From Aspidapion aeneum (Eukaryota > Arthropoda > Insecta > Coleoptera > Brentidae), in the NCBI GenBank assembly GCA_963576565.1, contig OY755040.1, positions 22,141,543-22,205,542 of the forward strand: DNA of 64,000 nt, written 5' to 3'. The notes below the pieces were generated by a model, which was given only the letters and a program-made list of their open reading frames with translations, was not told the origin of the DNA and made no database searches. Positions 22,361 through 34,700 of the stretch are shown piece by piece. The position numbers were made by a program, and so were the translations under genes. How positions within the stretch are numbered: the first letter of the stretch is position 1; each line of letters opens with the position of its first letter.

Positions 22361-22916
22361 GCGAACATTAATTCGGCACCTTTAACAAAAAATAGGCTGT
22401 AGTTTTTACAATAATATATATTTTAATCTATAATCTTTGGTTTTTACAGCGAAAAAGTCACGGTTATCAAAGTTATCAAATTAAAAAATATAAACAAACT
22501 AAGAAGATAGTCAAAACAAAAACCCGACTTAAGCATTTCGAGCATTTCCCAAAAACTTGGTTTATTACCGATAATAAGGACACTCATAGTAAAGAAATAA
22601 GTCTTGCTTTACGATTAGAATCCTTAGTCTACAGAGCATTGTATTCTAATTACATATAAACCTAATATTCTTTATATTATCCAAGGGCTCGGCTTGCAGA
22701 CTCCGCGTCTTACGCAACTCTTTCAAAACTTTTTTGGCAAAAGCTCTCCTCCTGCGGTGGCATGCGGGTCCTGACATTGCGCCTCTGCTTAGCATAGCAT
22801 GTCCTTCGATGGCACGCGGCCGCAGGATTACCCGATGCAAACATATATCTTACTGCGTTTACATAAAACTGAAACCGACTTGATTTTAGCCGTTTTAGAT
22901 ACGTTGATTTTTATGT
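22361..22916. other. No gene supported
   Basis: A GC-richer stretch at 22680-22830 (TCGGCTTGCAGACTCCGCGT, GGCACGCGGCCGCAGG) is open on the minus strand for 64 codons but shows no family motif. Confidence 0.3.
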
Positions 22917-23217
22917 TATATATTGTCGGTCCAATGCCAAAGTCACGAATGTGCAATTTTGCAAAATAACAAATGTGCATTTTTTTGAAAAACGTTACAA
23001 AAATTTTAAATTTTCCACCGACATCATTTCGTCGTTGATCTTACAAACTGACGTAACTCATTTATCGTAATTTTACAAGAGAGCAATTTCAAGTTTTAGG
23101 GCAAGTTTATCTTGGATTTATATCACTAAAAATGTTCTTGGATCTAATGATTTTTGTGCTATTTAAAGGATTTTTATGAGTTACGACCGAGGGGTCATCA
23201 GCTTTCAACAGTGCTGT

Positions 23218-23640
23218 ACAAATTTCACAACAGTACCCGACAGTACCACGACAGGATCCAACAGTACTCGACAGTACACGACAGTACTCAACAGTACTCG
23301 ACAGTACACGACAGTACTCGACAGTACACGACAGTACCCAACAGTACTCGACAGTACACGACAGTACACGATAGGACCCAACAGTACTCGACAGTACACG
23401 ACAGGACCCAACAGTACTCGACAGTACACGACAGTACTCAACAGTACTCGACAGTACACGACAGTACCCAACAGTACTCGACAGTACACGACAGGACCCA
23501 ACAGTACTCGACAGTACACGACAGTACTCAACAGTACACCGACAGGACCCAACAGTATACGACAGTACCCAACAGTACACGACAGTACGTAACAGGACTT
23601 AACAGTACACGATAGAATCCAACAGTACTCGACACAACCC
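23218..23640. repeat. 10-bp tandem array (ACAGTACTCG/ACAGTACACG)
   Basis: Some 40 decamers alternating ACAGTACTCG, ACAGTACACG, ACAGTACCCA and ACAGGACCCA. Because 10 is not a multiple of 3 and the unit lacks stops, several frames on both strands stay open. Those frames are not genes. Confidence 0.95.
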
Positions 23641-23872
23641 TCGTACCCGAAACAGTGGCGTAGATGCAAAACGACAGGATGACCTGTTTTTTTTTTTTTT
23701 GGAGACGGCGCGGTTCGGTTCATTCATTCATATATGAAACAAACGCGCGAAGGCCTAGGATGACTTTTTTTTTGGTCGCAAGATTTGTGAGCGCGGCGTG
23801 GCGCGGTTCCCCAAAGATGATGACCTTTTTTTTTTTTTTTTTTTGCTCGCATGTTTTTTGAGGGCGAGGCAC
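23641..23872. other. GC-rich island with three T-runs inside the decamer element
   Basis: Three loosely similar modules each have AGGATGAC(C) followed by a long T-run (14, 10 and about 20 bases) and a GC-rich part with GCGCGGTTC or GCGCGGCGTGGCGCGG. CATTCATTCATATATGAA lies in the first. Base composition is unlike the surroundings. Confidence 0.6.
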
Positions 23873-24075
23873 GACGACAGTACTCAACAGGACCCCAACA
23901 GTACACCGCCAGGACCCAACAGTACTCGACAGTACACGACAGTACTCAACAGTACACCGACAGGACCCAACAGTACTCGACAATACACGACAGTACCCAA
24001 CAGTACTCGACAGTACACGACAGTACCCAACAGTACTCAACAGGACCCAACAGTACACGTCAGGACCCAAGTCCT
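23873..24075. repeat. 10-bp tandem array, second block
   Basis: About 20 further decamers of the same type, ending in CAGGACCCAAGTCCTG, a small palindrome. Confidence 0.92.
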
Positions 24076-24359
24076 GTTGGACGCTGTACAAAATTTTAGG
24101 GTGCCGATGACCCCTCGGTTACGACACTTTGTGAGATGAAAGAACGACACAAATAAGTATTATGGTCTTATCTCAAAACTGCATATTTTTGAGATACGTC
24201 AGTTTGTAAGATCAACGACGATTTGTTGTTTTACAAAAGTAAACCTTTCAATAGTGGTTAAGTACCACAAAATGAAATCTCTGTTTTTCGCATGTCTTCA
24301 ATGTCTAAAACGCGTTTTTCTCAACTCAATTGACTTTGGTATTGGACCGACGATATATA

Positions 24360-24720
24360 GGTAAACACTCAACCCAGATGTACCAGATAGAGGCGATTTT
24401 CAGCTCTCTGTTAACAACTCTGACAGCAACTATATTAATTCATAAAAGCAGAGTAAAAGAGAGCTAATTAAGTTTGGTTAGGACACGATAGGTTAGGTCA
24501 GGTTGGATTAGATCACCTTATAAACCTTTGATAAAACCTCTGGGGGTAGAAGTTTTTATAATTGGCATAAAAAAGGATTCTAGGATTAGTATTGGAGGAT
24601 TATGGTGTTTAGAAGTTTTGCGCGGGAGAATTACTTCTATAGTTGTTTTATAAAAAATTATTCTAAGACGAAAACATTTGTGTGCTATAATTTTTTCAAG
24701 TTTTGAAGAAAATTATCTCA
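24360..24720. other. No gene supported
   Basis: Contains GATAGGTTAGGTCAGGTTGG at 24488, a low-complexity GGTTAGG-type patch. Otherwise unassigned. Confidence 0.35.
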
Positions 24721-24725
24721 ACTAG

Positions 24726-24962
24726 AATGCATTGCCGAGTTGATTTCTGTTTCCGGTAATAAAGCACCACATCAGTCGACAGTTTCTCGTTGAAATGGAG
24801 AATTCAAGCGTGAAAGGATTAGCCTTAGCGACGATCCAAGGCAAGGTGTACCAAAAACGGCTGTGACCCAGGAAAACATCGTTGCTTTGCGCATGCTCAT
24901 CACGAAAGATCGACATGTGATATATTGCAAGATTACGGCTCTATTGGAGATTTCATTTTAAA
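24726..24962 (+). pseudogene. mariner transposase N-terminal fragment
   Basis: Read from GAATGC at 24726: ECIAELISVSGNKAPHQSTV, then SR*NGEFKRERISLSDDPRQG, PKTAVTQENIVALRMLI and DRHVIYCKITALLEIS. This matches the second helix-turn-helix and linker region of mariner transposases (APHQSTV-x-RW-x-GEFKRGR-x-SL-x-D-x-P-x-x-G). The conserved Trp codon TGG has become TGA. The DDD catalytic domain is absent and the TIRs are not evident. A dead fragment. Confidence 0.85.
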
Positions 24963-25009
24963 GCTCAATACAAATTTAGAGATAACGAGATTAAAATTAT
25001 ATACAATTT

Positions 25010-25090
25010 TAAAATTTAAACAAGTTTCGTGACTAATTGGATAAAAAGAGGTTTTTGTTTCTCTCATATTTTTCCGTGGGTAGCTTGAAA
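25010..25090 (+). repeat. Partial copy of the hairpin element at 25496
   Basis: ACAAGTTTCGTGACTAATTGG through GTTTCTCTCATATTTTTCCG and GTGGGTAGCTTGAAAGCTT: one arm plus loop of the hairpin element 420 bp downstream, in a more diverged form. Confidence 0.6.
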
Positions 25091-25495
25091 GCTTATCCTC
25101 ACGGGGGTCTAAGATCTAATGGACACCTAATAAGTGTTGACAGTTAACTGTTTCGTTTTTATGGGACTCCTCAGAACACTGCATGGTCAATGTGACACCC
25201 TTGCGAAGTTAATTAATTAAAAGGCTTTGTCTCTAATCCTATGTAAATGGTGATAAAACTCTCGCAAGAAGCGCCATCTACCGAGATACGAGAGTACCTA
25301 AAACAAGAGCAGGCGAAAATAAACTGCTATACATATCAATCAATGAAAAGATCAGTTACAAATAACAAGAAAAACCATCCGTGACCTGCGACAGCTATTC
25401 TGTCTTTCAGGCCAGATCAACGCTGATTAGCATTTTTACCCGCCATCAGATACGTGAGCGTCAATCAGCGAAATTTTTAAGCCAAATAATACAAA
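25091..25495. other. No feature recognised
   Basis: Mixed-composition intergenic DNA. No gene or repeat that I can support. Confidence 0.3.
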
Positions 25496-25691
25496 CAAAC
25501 GTGAAATTTAGTACCCGTGAATTTAAAAAAATCAAACAAGTTTCGTGGCTAATCGGGTAATAAGGAGTTCTTGTTTCTCTCATATTTTCAAGCTACCCAC
25601 GGAAAGAATGAGAGAATTAAAAACTCCTCTACCCGATTAGCCACGAAACTTGTTTGATTTTTAAATTCACGGGTACTAAATTTCACGTTTG
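25496..25691. repeat. 196-bp near-perfect hairpin
   Basis: Arms of about 85 bp mirror each other from CAAACGTGAAATTTAGTACC at the left to GGTACTAAATTTCACGTTTG at the right, with only a few differences. A loop of about 25 bases holds CAAGCTACCCACGG. It lies about 0.7 kb upstream of the TATA box of the carbonic anhydrase gene. It is probably a foldback MITE. Confidence 0.85.
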
Positions 25692-26360
25692 ATATACAAT
25701 TTTGTTTTTGCTTTGTTAAGCAACCAACTGGCTCTATTTTTGATAAAAAAACTGATTGAATAATCCATTTCTTTATAGACCGCGGACGAATATGCCCATG
25801 TCTTGTTTTAATGAATGACGTTTTTGATAATGTCCGGTTATTAATAATTCCGTTTTTGAAATTGGATTGTTATGCCATTTTCCTTTAAGATATTTTTTTT
25901 TGTCCTTTTTGACGATGGAGAGAAATTTAAAATTATGCGTTGGTCAAATGGTTCTTGCAGTAAATTAGCAATGGACGAGCCACTGGTTCATGGCCCCCAT
26001 ATGTCCAACATCATATTTAAATGTTAAATACAAAGAATTATATTTAAAGTAAAAAAAAATAAATCATTAATAATAATAAAATATTTTGGGTTTAAATTTA
26101 ATTTATCGTTATTAGCTTCTAAAAAAACACCCTTTAGTGTTGCCAAATATCTGAATTAAGATTGATGTCGATCGCATGTAAACAAAGCATAAATCTGACT
26201 GTGACCTTATCCAAGCAGGACTCTGTGCCAATAAAGCTGGCAAAATGCGATCGGCTAGACTCATTTTGTTATCAAATCCTCAGCTGATAGCAGCTACTTA
26301 AATTAGGTTTACAAAACGATAAAAAAATAAATCTCTAAGTTATTAACTTGAATCTTATTA
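25692..26360. other. 5' flank of the carbonic anhydrase gene
   Basis: No repeat recognised and no coding region. Its last 260 bp are less AT-rich than the rest and include GCGATCGGCTAGACTC and GATA-type cores. This is the most likely place for promoter-proximal regulation. Confidence 0.35.
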
Positions 26361-26396
26361 TATAAATTGCACCTATTAGTTAATAATTGTCATAAG
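26361..26396 (+). promoter_or_regulatory. Putative TATA-type core promoter of the carbonic anhydrase gene
   Basis: TATAAA at 26361-26366 is followed 31 bp downstream by TCATAA (A at 26392), a position suited to an initiator, and the ATG is 53 bp further. That implies a short 5' UTR without an upstream intron. GATA-type cores (TTATCA at 26269, TGATAG at 26285) lie 70-90 bp upstream of the TATA box. Such cores are common by chance in AT-rich DNA, so only the spacing of TATA, initiator and ATG is informative. Confidence 0.4.
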
Positions 26397-26444
26397 TTCG
26401 CACGACAGCGACCTAAGACAGCATTCCGTAAATTTAAAAAAAAA

Positions 26445-26502
26445 ATGTTTCCCGCGCTTTCTAGTTCTGGTCTAGTTTTGGTGGTAGTTTTAACATTAAC
26501 AG
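26445..26502 (+). CDS. Carbonic anhydrase exon 1 (signal peptide)
   Basis: The ATG follows a run of A, a good insect start context. It encodes 19 residues plus one base: a short polar start, then LVLVVVLTLT, a hydrophobic signal-peptide core. The donor is G|GTCAGT. The phase (one base carried over) matches exon 2, where the split codon becomes Glu. The exon is recognised from its position, phase and signal-peptide character, because this part of the family is not conserved. Confidence 0.75.
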
Positions 26503-28702
26503 GTCAGTATCTGTAGCTAACCTATTGTCAGCGTGCTCAGGCGTTAATCTTAAGAACGACTAAACCGCTTATTATTTTTTTTTATGCGGAAAAATTTAAA
26601 ATTTCTTCACTTTCTAAACACTTTTTGTAATTTTTTTTTTCGAGATATTGGTGTTTAAAATTTTTCCATTGGTTTAATGTTTTTATATAAAAACTAAAGT
26701 TTTTCAAGAACCATATTCACAAAGCCAGTATTGGGTAACCCTCCCCCCTCCGTGAGGATTTTCGAAACATATTTTTGAGTTGCTATTGGAATCTAAGTAG
26801 TTTCAGGTTTTACTTGTTTGCCGCTTGTTAAGGGGGAAAATCACCCAGAAAAAATAAACGCTTATCTCTTGGCAGTTAATGAACCGATTTTTATACAAAA
26901 AAATCAAAAGAAAATTTTTTTAAAGGTTTTAGTAATGAGTTTTTTACTTTATTAACTTTTAAACAAGTAGAACTTGAAACTAGATTCCAATGGTAAAAAG
27001 AAATATACATGTCGAAAATTCAAACGCAGAGGAAAGGCTTAGAAATATTTGAAAATATTTAGTCAGATTATGTTAAAAGAAAACTAACTTTGATTCTATC
27101 TCTTAAAGAGAGTGTTTTTTTAAGGGGACAGATATTTTTAGGGTATTTGTTTTGTGTAATTTTGGAGGCAAATATCTCAAAAACAAACCAATAAATTTTC
27201 AAAATTTTAACAAGGTTGTAAAGAAATTCAAGAGATCTTCAAATGAAAGTATTATTTAATCCAGTTTACCTATTTAAAGATAGGTGTAAAGTTTACCCCT
27301 CAAAGGGTAGTGCGTAATTCAAAAATTTCTAGATAGTCAAAGAGTGTCCCTAAAAACAAAATCAACATATTCAAAACTTTTTCCAAGAACGTACTAAGTT
27401 CCCGAAAAAATCTCTGTTGCCTTTAAAAAAACCCTTAGTAATAGTCAAAATTTTAATTTGTTTAGATCAGCCGGGAAAAAATCTTAATTTGTTGAAAAAC
27501 CCTAAAAGAACCTCAAAAACAATTAAACTTAAAGAAATGTGTTTAACAAATTTGATTCGCTTCTGAACTCTCTTCTTCGAATCGGGATTTTAAAAAGCTC
27601 GAACCTTTTGTTAAAAAATTACTTAACAACTTCTTTTTTTTAATTTTTTGAAAAAAGTTTTACATACCTATTAAAAAACTAAAAGATTTTAACGGATTGA
27701 AACATTTTTTATTTTCTATTTATTGCGAAGAAAAATTATAAATACCTACATCGCTAGTTGCGAAAACAGGGGAGCAAGTATACTGAAATTACCATTAATT
27801 ATAAAAAAATCATCTTTTAAATAATATTTGTAACATCCACAATAACAAAAATTACTTTGTGTGATTGTGTATGTGATTATTTTGTGGTATTTTACAAAAA
27901 AAATGAATTTCTAAAAAGTGCTTTACAAAAAATTACAACAAAAACCTAAAAAATATATTTTTTCGTGTCAAATAAAATTTTAAAAAACGAATTTTTATTT
28001 TAACACCCCTGCCAAAATTCTTTTGGAAAATTACCGAAGCCGCGGCAACACGATTTAGCAAAAAAACCTACGACAATAAAATAATAATAAATCTTAGGAT
28101 AAACAAGTTAAGTAATAAGTTTGGTTGAATCTCGAATAAGTACTTAAATCATAATAATGTTAAAGATTATTTTGCACTAAGGCAGACAATACCTACTAAA
28201 CTTTGCTTCACGGCAGGCATAATTTTTAATATTATTTAATAAAAATGTTTGTCGGTTAGTTTTGACATATATTTTAATATTACTGGTCAGTGCTCCCGAT
28301 TATTTTCTTAAGATCAAGTTTTATCCATGAAAAATGCAAATCAAATCTCACAATTTATGCAAAAAACTATTTTTTAAATTAGCTCTCCTGTTATTATTTT
28401 GGGAAGTCGAAATCGTTGTTAAGTTTACCTTGGTCACTTGATTGAAAACGCATTCTATCCTTGCGATCAATTGACCAAGGCTAGGTAAATAGCCAAGGAA
28501 AAATTCCAAACAATCGTACTTCTTGACCAAATTTTGTACATATATACAGTAACTTTCCATGGTTTCAAGAACCTACTTCGTTAACTATAGTAGTGTGAGC
28601 TATGGTGATCCTAATTTTTTCGAGAAAAAAAAAGTTGCTCCGATTTCAAAATTTTTTATATATCTTTGCGTTTCAGATGATTTTGAAACTTTTTTGTTGC
28701 GT

Positions 28703-28794
<92 letters not shown>

Positions 28795-31700
28795 GTCTGT
28801 CTGTCTGTCTGTCTGTGTGTCTGTATGTCTGTATGTCTGTATGTCTGTCTGTAACGACCAACGCGCATAACTCAAAAACCGCTTGGCCGATTTTAATGAA
28901 ATTTGGTACCTGGGCTGGGTCTTGGGTCGAGATGGTCCCGTTTAAAAATGAACAAAATCCACCAAACACAAACCAAATAAAAGGGTGGGGATAGATTTCA
29001 AAAATTAGAGTTTATGTGAAAATATGGCGTGTGTGATATCAAACGAAAGGTAATTGAGTCTGGAGTTAAACAAAATACATTTTAATTTATTTTAAAAAAA
29101 AGGGTGGGGGTATATTTCAAAAATTAGAGTTTAAGTGAAAATATGGCGTGTGTAATATCAAACGAAAGGTAATTAAGTCCGGAGTTCAACAAAATACATT
29201 TTAGTTTTTGTTTTTTTTAAGGGTGGGGGTGGATTTCAAAAATTTGAGTTTAAGTCAAAACATGGCTTGTGTGGTATCAAACAAAAGGTAATTTAGTGTG
29301 GAGTTGAATAAAATATATTTCAGTTTTTAGTTATATTAGCTCACATAACTATAGTACCTAGTGTGAGCTTAGGGGCCCATATATTGGCAGAGTATTTTGT
29401 TAACTATTCTCTGTCGCAGAGGCGATTTACTGATATACGAGATCCGTACAAACATAAATTTCTTATTTATTATATTTCTTAAAAATGATGTCTTACATTT
29501 TTACAATTTTTTTTTTAATTAAGGAAAAATATGAGTAAGTATTTAGTTTTTCCAAAAAATTTGCGATTTAAAAAAAATATATTTCTTGGTTTTTTTAATT
29601 TTTAAAAGCAGAAAACAACAACCAAATAATACGGTTTTCCACAAAAAGTTTTTGGGATCCCCCTACTACAAAAAAAGAGCAAAATCGCAATATCTTGAAG
29701 GTATTGACTCAAATTTTCATTAAAATGGTTTTAATTTTTACAATAAATTAAGCACCAGTTTATAGCAGGTTTCTGCTGCTTTCACAAAAAAAAATAAAAA
29801 TTCTAGATACAAGGATAAGCCACACAAATAATCAGAAATATTAAAAATGCCTATTTGGTGTCTTTTTAAATTTTTTAATAAAAGCACCACAAAAGTAATA
29901 AAAACTGTTGCTTAATCCATTTAAATAGATTAAACGGTTTTAGAGAAAATTTAATTAATCCGAGTCAATACAATATCTTCAAGAAAATGCGATTTGCTCT
30001 GTTTTTGTCAGCATAAAAATTTCTCCCCTATAGCATATTTAACCATTTTTTAATGATTTTTTAGTAGTAGAGAGATTCCAAAAACTTTTTGTGGTAAACC
30101 ATATTATTTGTTTTTTGTTTTCTGCTTTTGAGAATTAAAATTTATTATTAATTTTTTTTTTTTGAAAAATTGCAAATGTTTTGAAAAAACTAAATTCTTG
30201 CTCATATTTTTCCTTAACTTCAAAAATTTTTGGTAATAATGTAATACATCATTTTATTAGAAACATTAACAGCTTTTAAAAAATGTAGGCAGTGTATACA
30301 GGGTGGTCCCGGTTTTGAAGAGATATAATAAATTAGAAATTTATATTTGTACGAATCTCGTATGTCAGTAAATCGCCTCTGCACCACAGAAAAGTTAACA
30401 AAAACCTAACGAAGTAGGTTTTTGGAACCGTGAAAGGGCATTGTACAGGGTGGAGAAACGCTCGAACACGTCGATTTTGTTTGAGACTGGGACACTGACA
30501 CTTCTTGGATATCTTGAAAAGTGAGTCTATAGTGATACTTTGATTTGAAACTCTCTTAAATATCATTACAACCGTGCAAAAAATTCAAAAATCCATCAAC
30601 TAGTTTTTGAGATATTTTCTTTCAAACTTTGAAATTGAATATGGAAACAAAAATTAAATCCGAAAAATACTAAAAATTCTAATCAAAATTTTATCAGTCC
30701 ATGTTAAATTGGAAAGTTTGAAGGCAATTATCTCAAAAACTAATGGATAGTTTTTTGAAATTTTTACACGGTTGTAAGTGCATTCAAAAGGCTTTCAAAA
30801 CAAAGTATCACTAAACCCACTTTCTCTATTCAAAATATAGGGGTAAAGTATACCCCTCGAAGGGGGTTCGTGCTAGAAAAATTTCAAGACTGCCAGAAAG
30901 TGTCCCCCTCGCAAACAAAATCGACGTGTTCGAGCGTCTCTCCAAATTCGCACTTTAAATACCCAAAAAGGACTCTTTTTGGAGGTTTGGTGAAACACCG
31001 TATGTAACAAGATCTATTAAAAAACTTTAAAGAAGTATTAAAACAACCATAACATTTTTTTAATAAATAAAAACTTCAGAACTAATTAGGGACTTATTGC
31101 AATAAAGCCAGGCAATAATTGTTTCGGGCACTATTCTGATAATTTCGCATTATAATAACAGCTGTCTTCTTTCAAAATTAGGCCTTTGTGTATTATAAGA
31201 GCCGGAACTAATAGTGCCGCCATTATTAATGGAAAATAAACTACTGGATTTAGAAATTCGATTTTGGTGTGTCAATTTTAAAATATCAACTGTTCCCTAT
31301 TTCCTGGCTGTATTGCAATAAGTCCCTGTTATCTCAGTTTGACACTAAATAGGGTTGGTAGCTTCATGGATAACGGCGTCCATTTATAAAAGAATCTTTT
31401 GTTAAGCCCTAGTTTCCACCTATGCCTGCCCACCTCGATGCAAAAAACGTATCACGTGATGAGCCATGGATTTGCACCGGTTTTAAATGCAGCGTCACCT
31501 GATGCGTTTTTTGAATCAGGGTGCACGGCAAAAAATTTTGTCTTTTTTTTGAATAAATTGTTTTACCTTGAAACAATTTGTTTTGAATTACAATATTTCT
31601 TTTTATTTCAACGCAGCGCTTAATCTTGAAATCAGTATAATATTCCATTTTGTAAAAAAGCAAATTTTCTTCATATAAGCAATATTTTGCTTCCACAGGA

Positions 31701-34700
31701 AACGACGCCTTAGATCAATTCAGTTCCATTTTTTCATAAAACAATTTCTGTTTCACATTAAAATAAAGAGGAAGACATTTTTTTGTGCTATATCAAGAAA
31801 ATGATCTCTTGGTAAATAGGAAAGCACAAATTATTTTACTTCAAAGCAATTTGCTTTGATTTAAGACAATTTTTTTTACCATGTGGACATGCGTAGGTGG
31901 AAACCGGGTGTAAGAATCTTTCATTATTTTAAAAAGAGACGAAAGAAAATAAAGCTACAAAAAAACTACAACCTATTTTTTTAAAAGACTCCATTAAAAC
32001 AGTGTTTGTTATTTTTTTTTTAGAAAAATGTGAAGCAAGCCACAACTGGACCTATTCACACCAAGGTACGTCAAATAATTTTTTGCTAGCAGGAACCATG
32101 GGCGTACGTAGCGAGGGGCAGGGAGGGGCATTTACCCCCTCCCCTCTAAATGTTAAAAATAATTTAATAATTTTCTTATTCCCAAACAAAGCAATCAATC
32201 AGAAAAGTTAGAATTTTAGTTTATTCCTACCATAAATAACTACATAATATTATAGAAAAGATACACGTACTATGCTTTACTTTCTAGAAGTTTAGATTTA
32301 TTGCAATGTGAAAATCATGGGCGCACCCCCGGGCCCCCCCAAGCCTTAGATTTTTTTACACATTTTCCAAATTTTTCATGAAAAAACACAAAAAATAGCT
32401 TAAAATTGGACATGATGAGGCTTTGAGCCCCCTCCAAGAGGCCTCGGGCCCCCCCAAGACATATTCCTGAGTGCGCCACTTTGAAAATCACATTAAAAGA
32501 GTAGCAAAAAAAGTGATGAACACTATGTTAGCTGAAGCCAGCACATAATATGCTGAAAACTTTAGAATAGACTTACAGGTGCAAAGGACAGTTCCGCCGT
32601 GCAAAGCAAAAACCTAGTAAGTCGACTTACTCGAAAATGAGATTTTTATATCATTGAAATCGCCGTAAAAAACGGCGCCAGCCAGTTTCTCTAGAATCTG
32701 GCTATCTTGAAAAACAAGGAAGTTATGTGGTTAGTATGTAGTTAAATAAACTATAGTTTGTATGTGGTTAAATAAACTTAAAACTCTTTTTCCCAAAACA
32801 CTAGTTTTTGACTTACTAGGTTTCTGCTTTGCACGACAGAGTTAGTAGTTGCGACAGCGAAATTTTGATTCTTGTCTGTGTTTTGTCTTTAATATTTTAA
32901 AGTAAAGATTTCTTTTTGGTGTCCTTTTCAAGCATATCTTTAAAAATAATTTTTTACCGTTCATTGAAAAATGTCTGGAATATCTTAATAAGTGGTTTAG
33001 TTTTCATGGAGGCAATTGGTTATTTAAAATCCAAAAATTAAACTTAAAAGAAGAGGTTTCATTTGATGAATGTGAGAGAACTATAGAACTTCTAAATTTA
33101 CGAGATAGGATGAATATTACGCTGCAACTAACTTTAAGCAAAAACGAAAGATTGCAGTGAATTTACCAATAAAAATACAAATCAAAAATGGCAGAATATT
33201 TTTCAAAATATCTAAATAATTTACCAAATTTACTTAAAATTACTTAATTTCTGCTCTCTATTCCTGCAACATCGGCGTTTGCAGAAAGATTTTTATGAAA
33301 TTGACGTGGCAAGAGGAAAGAAAAAGAGCTAATATTCCATTGATAAAAAATAAGCTTTTTGTCTACGTTAACTGTTCTGTCAAACAAAAAATTATTAAAA
33401 GATGGAAGAGGTGTAAAAAATTTAAATTTTCTCCTCATAAAATACTATCTATTTTTTAAATGTACTACTATAATTTTCTTTTTTTATATTGAAAAATACT
33501 ATATTTTTCTTAAAAAAAGTTGGCAACCCTATGCGTAGGTAAAAACAAGCCCAAAGCAAATGCCCTCTGGTATGTCGTTATGAATTTAAATTTTACCAAG
33601 ATAAGATAAACACCATTTAAAGCGAAATTCTATAACCTACACCACAGTGTAAGTATATTTTAAAAAGTAGTAGTATTAGCAAGTGGCAGCAAGTGGAGAT
33701 CGTCACTTAGTGCCAAATGAATTCGCTTTGTCTTTACTTTTACTTCAGCTAAGGCCTTCATGATTCTGAGAAGCAAAAGCGATCAGAAAACACACACAAA
33801 ACACGAGAAAAAATATAAATAATACCTTTGTTATGATTGACAATTCAGCTATTGCTAAAGCTTCCACACCAACAGTCAAAGTCTCACAAATATGTAGTAT
33901 AAAAAATTCCGCTGCAAGAGAGACAGTTAGGGACTAAGAACCATTTTAGATAATTCAAAAGGGAGATGCAACTATTAATTATACTGACTAAACAAAAAAG
34001 TTTTTTTGAACATAATAAATTACATAACCGAGAAGAATACGAAGGAAAATATTTACCAAATCCCGTGTGAGTGCGGTAAATCATAAATATGTGGCAGAAT
34101 AGGAACGCTCCCTTCTGGTTAAAGTAAAGAAAGATAAAAAAAGTGACCAATTATTAGACCAATAATCACAGAATTGAATGGTTGAGATATATCTAACTTT
34201 CTGTTGAAGATTCGCATTTCAAGATGAAAAAGAGGTTCTTGAATGATAAAGGTACAAATAAATTATTACAATCTTAAGATATCAACAATGATTAAAATAA
34301 AAGCAAAACCAATGTTAGCAAATAGTACTTAGATAAATACTTATCTAAAAGTATAACAAAAAATTTCCAAGCACAAACAGATTTAATGAAAGTGATATCT
34401 TAAATCTTTATCCCGGAATGTTTTTTATCTTAACTTATTTAAATTTGACTACTGACATCCCATGATTTGATTTTAATATAATCTTGTTTGCAACTGGTTT
34501 AGTTCCTGCCGTGCTAACTAGGATTCAAGATTTCAGAATTGATATTTTTTTCATTCATTAATGCTGTGACAATAATATTGTCTATCGTATTTTACATATT
34601 TTTATCAATGAACTACATAGCCGCGACTCCACACAAGCATAAATTTTTTAAAGTATTTTTGACATATTCCATGAATTAAATAGTTATTTACCTAACTAGT

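Larger units (their letters stand above)
22917..24359. mobile_element. Inverted-repeat element with decamer minisatellite core
   Basis: Outer ends TATATTGTCGGTCCAATGCC and GGTATTGGACCGACGATATA face each other. Further inverted blocks lie inside: GTCGTTGATCTTACAAACTG against CAGTTTGTAAGATCAACGAC, and GACCGAGGGGTCATC (23187) against GATGACCCCTCGGT (24107). The centre is a decamer array broken by a GC-rich island. No transposase gene. I do not recognise the family. Confidence 0.75.
26503..32023 (+). other. Carbonic anhydrase intron 1
   Basis: A 5.5-kb GT-AG intron. From the 5' end: unassigned AT-rich DNA to about 27160; a half-copy of a foldback element (27165-27415); unassigned DNA to 28550; a foldback interrupted by a GTCT element (28551-30425); a second foldback (30441-30960); and two MITEs (31088-31328 and 31404-31911). 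I see no coding potential in it. Confidence 0.7.

Noticed and set aside
23107..24139. Several overlapping open frames of 110-170 codons on both strands
   Set aside because: They run through the 10-bp tandem array, whose unit has no stop codon. The predicted proteins are repeats of a few residues.
28559..28994. Cys/Val/Ser-rich and Arg/Gln/Thr/Asp-rich open frames at GTCT tracts (also at 9822, 11258 and 59440)
   Set aside because: They are translations of the (GTCT)n microsatellite plus element flanks. The same frames appear wherever the element occurs.
31349..33527. A hAT element with AGGGTTGG and CAACCCT ends enclosing exon 2
   Set aside because: Only seven bases of the ends match and there is no 8-bp duplication. 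The exon would have to lie inside the element.
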